Shown in pieces: positions 12,600-23,259 of a stretch of 64,000 nt of DNA; the first letter of the stretch is position 1, and each line of letters begins with the position of its first letter. The DNA comes from Trileptium ribeirensis (lineage: Eukaryota; Nematoda; Enoplea; Enoplida; Thoracostomopsidae). Below the pieces are notes generated by a model that saw only the letters and a program-made list of their open reading frames with translations, was not told where the DNA came from and did not search any database. The stretch lies in NCBI GenBank assembly GCA_030248225.1, contig JASANE010021330.1, positions 1 through 64,000 on the forward strand, read 5' to 3'. A program made the position numbers and the translations under genes.

Positions 12600-13925
12600 T
12601 GAGTACATGACCCAGTTAACCGATTGCCTGCGACATTTTATTATCGAAATTGCGTGCCCTGTGACCATAGCAGGGGACTTTAACTTGCCTGAGATCATTT
12701 GGCTACTAGCAAGAGTAGCCCAATTATATTTGTTTCATAGATTGTGCCCAAAAACTATGTTTATATAAAAAATTGTTTCCTGTCCTGCAAGGAATAAATA
12801 CTGTTTGGATCTTGTGCTGACAAATTCGCCATTAAATGTGTCTAATATAATTGTACCGAATCCTTTTCAATCCATGTATCAATTGATTTCAACACATCAG
12901 AGTTGTGAAATCCTACTGTAATCATTGAGCCTGTTTGCATATTGACATTAAAAATGTCAATTTCGATTGCCTCAATTTCATCTGTTGTCTATTAACTAGA
13001 ATGTTATACTTTATTCTGTAAATTCTGTCGACGACAAGTGGAATGTTTTCAGTTGGATTTTAAATAATGCGAGGGCTTAATTTGTGCCAAAAGTCGAGAT
13101 AAATCCGAATAGTTACGATCACCGGTGCCGTAATTTTATCGAAAAGTTGTTCCAACGCAAAGCTAAGTTATGGAAAATAAGAAAACATAAGAATAACTAC
13201 GATGATTATAAGAAACATAGTTTGAAATGCTCTCCAGCCATTCATCGCTACAAGAGTAAACCGGAAATATACTAAATGCCAAAAGTCGAGATAAATCCGA
13301 ATAGCTACGATCACCGGTGCCGTAATTTTATCGAAAAGTTGTTCCAACCCAAAGCTAAGTTATGGAAAATAAGAAAACATAAGAATAACTACGATGATTA
13401 TAAGAAACATAGTTTGAAATGCTCTCCAGCCATTCATCGCTACAAGAGTAAACCGGAAATATACTAAATCGCGGTAATCGAAATTCACTCTTGCGACATA
13501 GGAAAAACAGACTGGGTGCAAAATCTGGAGTCAGTGCGCTTTACACCCCGAACGGCGATTTAACCACTGACGACAAAGCTCGTTCAAATCCGCGCGTGTA
13601 CTTTTGCTTCAGTCTACGTTGAAGATGAAGGCCACATGCCTGCATTCAACTATATTAACGTAGCAACAGACGAGCTTTCTTGGATTACCTGTTCCTTTGA
13701 GATTGTATATAAGTACATGGGCTGTCTGAAGCCAAAACATAGTCAGTCACTTGACGTCAAATCGCAATATTTACGAAAAATATTATACTATCACTTGCTC
13801 TCAGTCCACATTGCTCTCATTTTCGGGCTATCAGCTATCCTTCGTCAACGGATGTTCACCAACCCCATGATTGTGTGCTAATATCATTCCGCTTCATAAA
13901 AAGTAACAGTCGCTGAACCTTTGAA
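12600..13925 (+). pseudogene. Decayed CR1/L2-like LINE (endonuclease end to RT start)
   Basis: Fragments in the right order on the plus strand: VTIAGDFNLPEI near 12660 and LDLVLTNSPLNVSNIIVPN near 12800 (AP-endonuclease motifs). Next comes a basic linker (KLWKIRKHKNNYDDYKKHS), present twice at 13084-13275 and 13276-13467. LYTPNGDLTTDDKARSN follows near 13545 (the typical pre-RT DDK motif). Then from 13636 comes a frame with KYMGCLKPKHSQSLDVKSQY and IALIFGLSAILRQRMF, which matches the RT start (KPxKSxGxDxI, then PLxxIFNxSLxxG). Stops and frameshifts break it and the rest of the RT is absent after about 13925. The element is dead. Confidence 0.7.
13084..13467 (+). repeat. 192-bp perfect-phase tandem duplication inside the LINE
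   Basis: Positions 13084-13275 are repeated at 13276-13467 with about three base differences (for example CGC to CCC in the middle). Each unit keeps the same 63-codon frame ending TAA. The duplicated stretch is the basic linker between the endonuclease and RT regions of the CR1/L2-like element. High identity shows the duplication is much younger than the decay of the LINE around it. Confidence 0.9.
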
Positions 13926-15374
13926 CACTCTTTCCTTATGAGCATACTTGTTCAATAGTTATCTTTGTTGTGTTTTGGATTTTCACAGTAAACTGTTATT
14001 GTAGAATCACAATAGGAAATTTCATTGTTGCTAGAGTTGAATGTTGCAAAACTGCAATTGAACGTATGTTCGTTCTATTTCATCTCGACGGAAACAGATT
14101 TGTTTCCGTGTTTGATTAAATCTGAATGTATTGTATATTATCTTGTACATAGTTACTTCCGCCGATAAACAATTGTTCGCAAAACGTGTAACTATTGCGA
14201 CTGGAACTTGTGAGTTTTCAGTAATCACGAGAACGATAGTTATAATTCACCATTTTACTAATAAATCAAAATTGAATTATGATAGTTGTAATCAATTGAA
14301 ATTCCTTGACAAATTTTTGCAACAATATTCAAGGTTAAGTAGTATGGAGGTATAATATGTACTAGTCATGCTTCAAATCTTTCGGTCTGGGTATTGAAAT
14401 GTGTAAATGACTCAATAAAGGTGAGAATAAGCGATGAAAGCCGACTAGGCTATCCCTGCCTAACGTCACAACAGATATAAGAGCTGCTATATTCAACACA
14501 ATTTCAAATTACAGTTTTTGACCATAGTGGCGTTTGCATTTAAATTGTAGTTTGTTGGCGATGACAACTATTAAACGCTGGGGCAACTGAAAACTTACAA
14601 ATTAAATCCAGTCAATACATTGCAATTTAACGATGTAATTATTTTTAGCACTAATGAAATTTGAGTCGATTTGGTGACGAAAATTTTGCACTTTGCCGAG
14701 TGTACTTTTATATACATATATATAAATATACATTTTTTATTAACATGTTTCATCCAAAATTTCCATTCAGAAGCCCATTTCAGTTCTTATATTTGTCACT
14801 CAGGGTTCTTCTCCACCTAAGGTCTAAGACCCAATGTTAATGATTCCTCATATTATTGTCACGATTTGTATATCACAAACCGGGCTATGATAAGCGTACC
14901 TGTACCGCGGTGCGGAGTTTTACTTGATGTGGCTATGCTTGATGTTACAGGATTTAAATTTTTAGGAATACTTATTGTTTAAATTTCAAGAAACTCCATA
15001 GTTACATGTTTGCAAATGTATAGTGGGACCAGTGTTTAGACCTATTACCACAACTTTACATGTAAGGGTTTTTTGAAGGAACTCCTTCTAGAACTAAAAA
15101 TTCCGAGACGTGGAGCTGCTTGTTTATAAAACAAATGTCCTTGGGTTTACAGCACCCAGTACATTCCCGTTCACGCAAGGAGCCTATGACAGAATATTAC
15201 GGAGAGTGTACGTCTGATACATAAGTAGTTTGTTTGGAGATGTCTGCAAAAATTTGTAATCATAGGTTTTTTCACTGCGCTGCTACTATCATTTGCAATT
15301 GCTCCAACATGCAAGACTCACAGCCGTTGAACATATTGTTTTTTATTTTAGCATGTATTTGTTTTGAATTTTAG
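13926..15374. other. Non-coding, presumably intron or intergenic
   Basis: AT-rich, with no recognisable domain. The upstream half of the ephrin domain (with its CPxY motif) was searched for by eye on the plus strand and not found. Confidence 0.4.
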
Positions 15375-15537
15375 GTTTCACACCACGGCTACAAGACATG
15401 TTCTTTAGACCGTGCCCTTGTGGTTGCGCAATGTCGAACACCGTTTGAGCCTACCTATTTCACATTGGTATTTCGCGAGTATAGCCCGACTCCTGGCGCG
15501 TTGGAATTTGCACCAGGCCAAACTTACTATTTTATAT
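15375..15537 (+). CDS. Ephrin receptor-binding domain, one exon
   Basis: The exon is bounded by TTTTGAATTTTAG and GTAAGT. It opens in phase 0 and leaves one base over. It reads VSHHGYKTCSLDRALVVAQC, then RTPFEPTYFTLVFREYSPTP, then GALEFAPGQTYYFI. This is the second half of the ephrin ectodomain: GYKTC, a second Cys about 14 residues on, the basic RxP after it, then the FxxxFREYSPxPxxxEFxPGxxYYFI strand pair that ends in an IS-type motif. Ephrins are membrane-tethered ligands of Eph receptor kinases in cell-cell repulsion and patterning. The signal peptide and first half of the domain should be in upstream exons I could not identify. The leftover T cannot join the exon at 19063, because that would create TGA, so another exon must intervene or that exon belongs elsewhere. 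Confidence 0.8.
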
Positions 15538-18166
15538 GTAAGTTTTTGTTAACATTTCGTAGCGCGTGTTGATATTGTAAATATCTGGTCTGATCCAATG
15601 TGCATCCACCATTTTATCGTATCCGAATCAAATGATTCTTTGTAAAAAATACAAACATCACACAGTTAGTAAGCATTAGGAACAGATTTTGGTCGTATCA
15701 GATCAAACGGCAACAACGTTAAAGCAGTTTTAAACTCATTATGTGTTTAATTTTATTGGCTCTTTCTACTCGAACAGTAAAAATTCATCAAAAAATAAAT
15801 GCCAATAACGAGAATTGTTCACCACAGAATATTCCTTCCAAATGTTAGCGAAACTGCAGCGAGCGATAAAGCCATTTCCGTTAAATGTATAACTTATGTA
15901 ATTTGCCTTGAGATATATGAAACTTGATTTCGCAGAAAATATAAAATTCGACTGCCTAATACACTGTAATACGACGGGCCGCAAATAGTCGCCTGAATGG
16001 TGCAGTACCCAGAAAGTATATCCCGTTTCAGACTCTAAGACTGTGTAATTTTATGGATTACATTTTGTACAACAAATCAGTTTCGAATTTTATATTTTCC
16101 ATGTTAACATAGCGCTGATTTTTTGTCCAGAATTTGGAAAAAATTAGTATTAGCTAGTGTAGAGAAATCGGAATGTGAACTAGGCTTTTATGTGCATTTT
16201 AAATGTATCATCGCATGGAATTCATCAGACCATCTGCTGCTATGCAGTGGTTTACGTAACACTATTTTCTTAATTTTTTATTGATGTAAAATATTGAAAA
16301 ACTGGACTAAACGGGGTAGCATAACCTATATGACGCTATAATAAAATATTTCGGTTGCACAAATTTCGCCTGCATCTTATAGCTTTTAGAAACAAGTATA
16401 TGATATTTTTGCATCCACTCCACTCGAGAGTTTATCTCTGCAAAATCGTGTGTTTAGTAATTCTTAATAAGCATGGTCGTGCTTAAATATATAACAGTCT
16501 ACTATGATGATTTCGTTATTCATTTACACACAACGATCCTCCAAATGTTCTTTTGTGTGGCATCGACTACATTTATAAGGTTTTTCTTTGGGTCAATCAA
16601 CTATCATTACGCCAATAGCATATATCTTGTGCCATGGTGTTGTAGCTGTCGCATTTTACTGATTAGTGTCAACACAAAGATATCAACTGGTAATACATAA
16701 TTTGACGCACTTATAAATATGTTCTAAAAATTGCTCTTTTCAACAGCACAAAATTACCAGGACATTCATTGAGTTAAAATTTGAAAGTCTACAGTGTAGA
16801 TTATACAATTAGATGTAGAATTACAATTATATGATACAAATATTATACAAATTATTATACAAATATACAATTAGTGTAGAATTACATTCTTATTTTAGCC
16901 ACTTCAACCGGTTTCAAAGAGGGAATCGACAACACCAAAGGCGGTTTGTGTGCTCATTCGAATTTGAGACTTCGCATAAATATTTTGCCAAGAAAGTATC
17001 CTCGCTTTGGTTAGTTTATTTGACACAATAAATATTTGATATTCTGTGTAAGCTGGTTTTTAGAAACACGAGCAAGGCAAATTGTTTGAGAACCACCTTT
17101 ATATATGTTTACACAACGAGATATGTAGTTTTAAACACTTCGCTACAAAACAAATTAATGATATTTAGTGCGCCGGGGCATTTCTATACTGTCTTCAGCT
17201 TGACTTGCCCAATCTATAGTTGCACTGGACAGGTAAAGATAACAAAGGTAGAATGTTTATGGTATGATAGTCTGTCCACCGTGACTACTTTATTTTTAGT
17301 TAAAAAATTTTTTCCAAGTTTTCGCCGTTATTCATAAAGCCATATCGGCTTAGCTTTAAACATGTTTTATATAACCTAGTTCACAGAGCTAGCAACATGA
17401 TTTACGTATTTTTAAGCTGAATGCTTTATGTTACCATTTAAATTCGTAATTTTTGATGCACTAAGTAAATTTGTAGCGACTATGATAAGCGCGATCGTTA
17501 GTTTGATAGCATTTTTCGCACGAGCTGTGTTTCTATTTTAGATTGTTGAATAGCGATAGGAAGCTCTTTGTTTTAGTACAAGACACACGTAGATTTCACA
17601 AATTAGCCCAATTTTGAATACGCAAGAGTAATATATGTTTACATGTTCAATAGGATGCTCTATTTAGGCTGCCAGTCCACGTCGCTGGACCAGCTGCGCA
17701 CAATAGCGTATCCGGTAATTTCTCACAGCGGAGGAACCGGTTTTTACTGAAAATTGTTCAACTACGTTTTAAGTACCTCTTTTCTTTTCTTCCGCATATT
17801 TCACGATTCTGTGGTATGTCTATACTCTGCAGCCGCCCACCCCCGCCCAATATAGGACTTGCCAGTGATCACGCACCATTACCAGGCCGAATCCTGAACC
17901 TAAATAATGGCATATCCTGATGTGTGTAACATGTTGCATTCTGTTCAGTTCTAACAATTATTGACTTATCATGTAGCTTCGAATAATTTTATAGGTCTCG
18001 GCTATGTGGATCGGCTGGAATTTGTACTTTATGGGCGTAACCCAGAAATTGCATTGTGTTTTATGCGGTATTTTAAGTACCTTTAACTCTATTGCTTAAA
18101 GAAAATTAACTTTTGTTTTGATTAATTTTCATAAGTTAAATAATTTATGTTACTAATATATTAATT
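15538..18166. other. Presumed ephrin intron, no firm exon
   Basis: Two short segments (17668-17714 and 17995-18067) have AG/GT borders. Their phases happen to link the ephrin exon to the exon at 19063, but their translations do not show the expected ephrin motifs and the second donor is weak. I do not annotate them as exons. Confidence 0.35.
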
Positions 18167-18992
18167 GAGCGAAGCGAGCGTTTTTGTTTTCGTCAGATGG
18201 GGAAAATCAGCACCGTTTATCCTCTGTCCGTCGAACTCCTCAATAACTACTGTGCCGATTAAAATTTTTTGTTTGAAAGGCCTAGCATCCTTCGGTGCAA
18301 GACATAGTTTATTTTCTTTAGTTAATTAGTAACTATTAATTAATTAGTTACGAGTACTAGCCTATTTTTAGCATTTTCAAGCAAAAATTGCTTATTTTTA
18401 AATGAATAATTAGTGTAAACCTATTGTTTTGATGCGTATACTATATCTCGCCTTGCTGATTATGAATCTGGTGTTTATTACAATTCGGGATGTTAAAAAG
18501 ATGCTAATTAGTTAGCTAACTCTAATTAATTATTTAGCTAATTTTGAAAATTTTCAAAGCGCTCAGAAATAAAAAAATTGCACACGGTGGTCTTCTATAT
18601 CACTGATCACATGACATTTCTGAAGCTCTAAAACTTGTCCGTATAAGTCAGTTAGTTAATTAATTAAGTATATGGTTAGTTAATTTCATGCAAATTTTAA
18701 ACTTACATCAAAATTGCAGATTCTTTGCGCTCAAACGTTTTCAGTGTCGCTGATCATGAATATGTGACTTTTAAAGCTCCATTATTCTATCATGTGTGCT
18801 AATTAGATTATTCAGTTGATATTACTAATTAATTAGCTGATTATTTTAGCTAGCTAGCTTTTTGTATGGTGGATTTGACATCAATTGTCTAAAACGTGAT
18901 ACTTATTATAAATTGATTAAATATTTAGTTGAAATACATGTATACATAAATAAGATATAAAATACTTTGCCTATTGCTCCGCTCACTTTTTG
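18167..18992 (+). mobile_element. GAGCGAAGC-end element, copy 1, with TAATT target duplication
   Basis: It begins GAGCGAAGCGAGCG and ends CTCCGCTCACTTTTTG, so both ends carry inverted GAGCGRAGC words. It is flanked by TAATT on both sides (18162-18166 and 18993-18997). The interior is full of TTAGTTAATTAG-type words and has no coding capacity. Related copies are at 28963-30257 (inverted), 38860-40804 (interrupted) and 47450-47874 (inverted). Its right end is only 70 bases before the exon at 19063. Confidence 0.8.
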
Positions 18993-19062
18993 TAATTTAT
19001 GACGTTTACTAGTAATAAAATGTTTTCTTGTATTATACATCAAAATCCTTTTTGTATTTCAG

Positions 19063-19497
19063 GACCTATGTTCCATAAACGCTTCATGGACAGTACTAAT
19101 GACAGCAATAATGAACAAAAAGTTCAGCCTTCTCAGCATCCACGATATTATTCTTCGTATTCCAAACCCAGGTATCAGAAATCCAGTATGTACGATTTTG
19201 ATGGCCTTCACAAACTCTTAGAAGCGTATGAGATGTCAGCTGGTGTTGCATCATCGGGACAAATACGTAATCCAAGTGATGTCGGCACGAAAACTGGTCG
19301 CAAAATAGCTTTTTACGACATCCAATCACAAACTAAACAAACGGCGTTGTCACAAGACTATGCCACCAGTTCTTCCGATAACTACGTCGATGGTAGAATG
19401 TCACGACTCCATGACCAACTAGTTCAAAATAGTTACGATGACGAAGCTTTTAAATCAAAAGTCTCTGAAGAAAAGGATTATCTTATCGAGTATATTA
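19063..19497 (+). CDS. Long exon of an unrecognised protein
   Basis: The acceptor TTTTTGTATTTCAG precedes 19063 and the donor GTAAGT follows 19497. The exon is open throughout for 144 codons, entered with one carried base and leaving one base over. It starts GPMFHKRFMDSTNDSNNEQK and ends in KDYLIEYIS. Composition is hydrophilic and low-complexity (Ser, Gln, Asn, Tyr, Asp), with one helix-like stretch (DGLHKLLEAYEMSAG) and no membrane segment or signal. I do not recognise the family. In 66% AT DNA an open run of this length with good splice sites is unlikely by chance. It could be an internal exon of the ephrin gene, if an intermediate exon fixes the phase, or of a separate gene. Confidence 0.6.
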
Positions 19498-20279
19498 GTA
19501 AGTTGAATACCTTTTTTTTGTATTTCCTTCAAAGATTCCGTATAGGATATTTAGGTATTTCTATCACTATGATAGCTGCAGAACTATATGAAAACCATGA
19601 AAATCCGGGGGAAACCGGGAAAATGAAAAATGACCGGGAAACCAGGAATTTGTCTAAAAAAGCCTAAAAACCGGGGAAAATTTGATCAAATTTAAATAAA
19701 AACCAGGAAAACATCAATACGGTGAAACGTTTTGTACTTTTTGAAAAATTATATATCTGACCTCTTAGCTAAAAATTTTCCTGGGTTCATAAATCACTGG
19801 ACTTGGTTTCGGACTGAGGGGGCGGCATGCTTTACCAGGCTCGAAACGGAGTCTTTGGGATTTAAAAATTGCTAAAATTTACTATATTTCATAGCAAATC
19901 GTAAAATAGCTAGTAAATCTCTTTCAAGATCGTTGTTAACAGCTGTTTAAGTGATTTTTTACATTGTGCAAGATTAGCAAAGCCGCGACCTCACAAAGCT
20001 CGGGCCGTCATTTTAATTTCTAGAAAACCTTGTGAAAATTGGTAGCAGGGCTTAAATTGGTAGACCTTTTGGGGCTTTCGTATCACTCAATCCATCACTC
20101 GTCAAATCGCCTGCAAGATGTCGTATCGCCGCCATTTCTTGTTTCAAATTTCTTAATGTTTTTGTCAAAAACTATAGAAGAGCATAATTTTTCACATACT
20201 TTATACCTAGGACTTTTCTCGCATGACTTTGGATACTGACTACATACTTGTTCTCTAGGCGTTTTCCGCGCCAGGAGAG
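19498..20279. other. Non-coding, repeat-like
   Basis: A patch at 19590-19710 repeats CCGGGRAAA-type words (CCGGGGGAAACCGGGAAAA and similar), as often seen near hAT-like element ends. No borders could be defined. Confidence 0.35.
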
Positions 20280-20960
20280 GTCAGGCCACCTGCGAGATGG
20301 TGCGCGACGCTTCCAGGTATGCAATATCCCTCTCCACTATGAGAATGTATGTGTGTCTGGCGATACAGGGTTTGAATCAAAAAGCCGAATCCACCATTAG
20401 CTCATCGAGATCTACAACTTCGCTGAACAACACTTTTGTGGAACCACTCCGTGGTCTGATATGGACCCTAATATGGTTCGTCGACCTTTTGCCGGACATA
20501 TTGGTTTTGGTTTTTCACATTTCGGCGTGTTATTGCATGTGCAACCTTACAACGCGTGTATATTGTGTTATAAAGTGCACCGGATACGAATGTTTTGTTG
20601 TCTAAAGTCGAACTTGACTATATTATAACTTTTCATAGAGTTTTAAGCGTCGCCGATCCTGATTTCTAAAATTTTATCTGTATTCATTTGTTTGGCTATG
20701 TATTGTATTCAGGCCATCAAAAATTGTTCGTATATAGGTATGTCGATGATTACGATCGTCTGATTATCTGAAATACACCATGAACCTTTGCGTTTTAAGT
20801 GGGTCTCAGCGGGTTTAGGGTTAATGAACCTGATTTCCAGAAGATAGACTGTATTCAGTAGTTTGGTTATGTATTGCGTATAGGGCATCAAGAATGGTCT
20901 AGGTAGTTTTTTTGCTATGCTAAATACCAAAGTTTGGTTATCAAGACCGTTCACTTTCGC
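20280..20960 (-). repeat. Partial copy of the ~175-bp-repeat element family
   Basis: Between 20610 and 20960 two diverged units read, on the minus strand, like the units at 45540-46390: a CTTGATGCCCT-type block, a TACATAACCAAAC-type block, then a GGAAATCAGGTTCATTAACCCTAAACCC-like block. Upstream the words ATATGGTTCGTCGACC at 20470-20490 match 53875-53895 in the better preserved copy. Ends are not resolved. Confidence 0.55.
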
Positions 20961-21343
20961 TTACCAAATACTAGTATTGCCATATTAGAACGACAGTTTT
21001 GCAACCCAATGTAATGTGGCTCAGTGCCATCTATTACACGCTATGTCATAGCTAATAAGCAAATGTCGTAACTGCTCAACCTCTGATCACTTCTGCGCTC
21101 AAACATTATGATGAGTTGACGGCGTGCTAAACTTGGACAGTATATGTTGTAGCAAAAAAATTCACAATCGAAAATGGTGTAATCAATTTCGAAAGCTGTC
21201 TTATAATAATTACTACAATATTGCACACGCTGATCAACTCCATCGAATTAATAGGAAAATACCTTGAAAACGACTGTGGAAAATCCTGGAAAACTGGGAA
21301 TTTCGTACTCACGACGGCGTGAGCACCCTGTATATAAGATTAA

Positions 21344-21850
21344 TGCGTCGTTCACGTTATAATGTTCCCAACGTTTGGAACCTCTGTAGACCATACAGTG
21401 TCAGGCACACTGTTGATTACAGGCTGTCTTAGACACCCCCTTATTTTTAATAAATTTTTTCAAATGTAGCTGGTTACGCGTATTACCACTTCTTGACAGT
21501 ATCAGGCACACCGTGTTTCCTGGCAGTTTTATTGACAGTGTTCGGAATTGTTTGAGCAATGTTCATATGGGCTAGTTACAAATATCGTAAATTTCGAAAA
21601 AATACACAGGACAGATGACTAATAAACTGTATTAGCTACAGAAGGTGTCCGTTATAGTTAATTGGCGCCAAATTGGCAGCTAAGGGTGTGTACTAGCCTG
21701 TCAAGAAAAATGTAGTAGCTAGGGGTGTGTCGTGCACCGTCGGCAGTTTATTTATAGTATCGATGGCACCCTGGCTGTTTATATGGTAGGGTCGCGACTA
21801 CAGGGGACAAAAGTTCTAAACAGCGGAGACATTATAACGTGAACGCCGCA
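21344..21850. mobile_element. MITE family 1, copy 1, TAA target duplication
   Basis: A 507-base element with inverted ends (left TGCGTCGTTCACGTTATAAT, right ATTATAACGTGAACGCCGCA) and flanking TAA on both sides. It has no coding frame. The interior carries repeated GTGTC..GACAC words. It is roughly 85-90% alike by eye to 29003-29511 over its length. A 3-bp T-A-rich target duplication fits PIF/Harbinger-type transposition. Confidence 0.85.
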
Positions 21851-22239
21851 TAACGCGGTCATGAGTAAGCATTATAATACCAATTTAAGGTGGAGAAGCT
21901 GCTCATAAATGGATGCCAAATAATTTTATACGCTAATTTTATTTAACGACGAGTTTTCAAACAATTTACACCAGGTTTGGCGTTTTTGTTAAAGACTTTA
22001 AGCAAGGATATTGATTTTGAAATCTTGTTTATTCGATAAACACACAAAATGAGCGTGGGTGCAAATCGCTCTTGGAAAGACGTTTTTTCTTTCATTTCTT
22101 ATTTTCTTATCATACTCATTAACTTATCATTATTAGAAACTTTCATAACCGAAAAAATAATCATCATCATCTGAAAAATCATTTTATTACTGGCATGCAG
22201 GAGCCCGTATAAATAAAAAATTGTTTGGAATCAGCATAA
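21851..22239. other. AT-rich non-coding stretch
   Basis: No domain, repeat partner or splice-flanked open segment was seen. Confidence 0.4.
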
Positions 22240-22535
22240 TTTTATGCAGCTGACCGACGCAAAGTATTTGAAATTTTGCTGACGGGTTGTAATCACCGAT
22301 GCTGCCAAATATACTTTCTTGGCTAGCTCCTTCCACTTCTGAAGAGCTTCCGCCGCCCTTGCTTCTAATCTTCTGTCCGAGATAAATACTGATAACTTTG
22401 GTGTCAGCAGCATGACTTTCGTGTCAAATAATAAATATTCCATGAAATCCATTAAAATATTTAGAAAAATCCATCCAGCGCGATATGTACCATTGAGCTG
22501 TGCGTGCTGCCAACCTAATGCGTTCACGGTTGTGT
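22240..22535 (-). pseudogene. Coding-like debris, possibly from a RED/IK-type protein
   Basis: On the minus strand one frame gives a stretch containing DTKVISIYLGQKIRSK, then Gly/Ser, then ESIFGSIGDYNPSAKF. The IFxxIGDYxPS motif preceded by a YLxxGxRxK-like stretch resembles the middle of the spliceosomal RED (IK) protein. Upstream the frame is interrupted by a stop. Another frame is also open across it, so frame choice is uncertain. The resemblance is short and from memory; it may be chance. If real, it is a broken fragment. Confidence 0.25.
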
Positions 22536-22944
22536 ACATTTAACATTATGTTGCTGCCATGTTTTTCGTTTTGTTTTCCCGAGTTTATGCTTTGCGAATG
22601 TAAAAACTCCTGAAAACTTGCGTGGTTCTATTTACAGACCTATTTCGAAAAGACTGAAAGACACTTTTCTTGGACGTAGTAATGGTTGCTCTTATTGGGC
22701 GCCGCATAAAATTCTGAATGGGTTTCGTAGTTACAGTTCTGTAAATGGCCTTGTTAATAGGCTTCTCCTGAAATATTACATAGTGTCTTGATTCGATACT
22801 GGCGCTAAAGCTAAGGTCTGATTACTTTCAGGTAGCTTTGGCGGCTCCAGGTCTGCTATAAAACTTGGTAAAATACAACTTGGACACCATCAGACACAGG
22901 AAAAAGTCACTATCGCTAAGCTAAATATAATGTTAGAATGACAT

Positions 22945-23090
22945 TTACAATGTATACTGAAATTGTAAATCCATAGCTGGATGTTTGCGATATGTTGGCT
23001 GTGAAGGCGTGGAAAAATTATTGAGTGCGGCGAGCGCGGGGTTAGTCGCTGTGAACAAGTCTTTGATTTCCGCGAGTAGCTCCACGATCA
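22945..23090 (-). CDS. Possible minus-strand terminal exon, unknown protein
   Basis: On the minus strand an acceptor (AAGTAATTTTCAG) is followed by an open segment entered in phase 2. It reads IVELLAEIKDLFTATNPALA, then ALNNFSTPSQPTYRKHPAM, and ends at a TAA 47 codons on. The amphipathic start and Pro/Ser/Thr-rich end look protein-like. No family is recognised and no upstream exon was located. It lies 400-700 bases upstream, in minus sense, of the RED-like debris. Confidence 0.3.
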
Positions 23091-23259
23091 CTGAAAATTA
23101 CTTTTTCGCTATTATAGATTACAACAGTGTGTACAGTCGAAACAGCAACTTCGTCGATAGCGGATGTTTCAGCGTCGTTGTTTCAACCGATCATTTATGG
23201 ATCCGGGTCGTTGCCACCGCTGTTATTTTGACATATTTCGTTCGCCTATCATGACGGTA

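Noticed and set aside
17668..18067. Two mini-exons (17668-17714 and 17995-18067) linking ephrin to 19063
   Set aside because: The phases work, but the translations lack the Gly-Gly-x-Cys and following strand expected in ephrins, and the second donor is weak; chance is likely.
18999..19062. An ATG-initiated start for the 19063 exon
   Set aside because: The upstream ATG lies before a good TTTGTATTTCAG acceptor within 20 bases of a transposon end, so the exon more likely begins at the acceptor.
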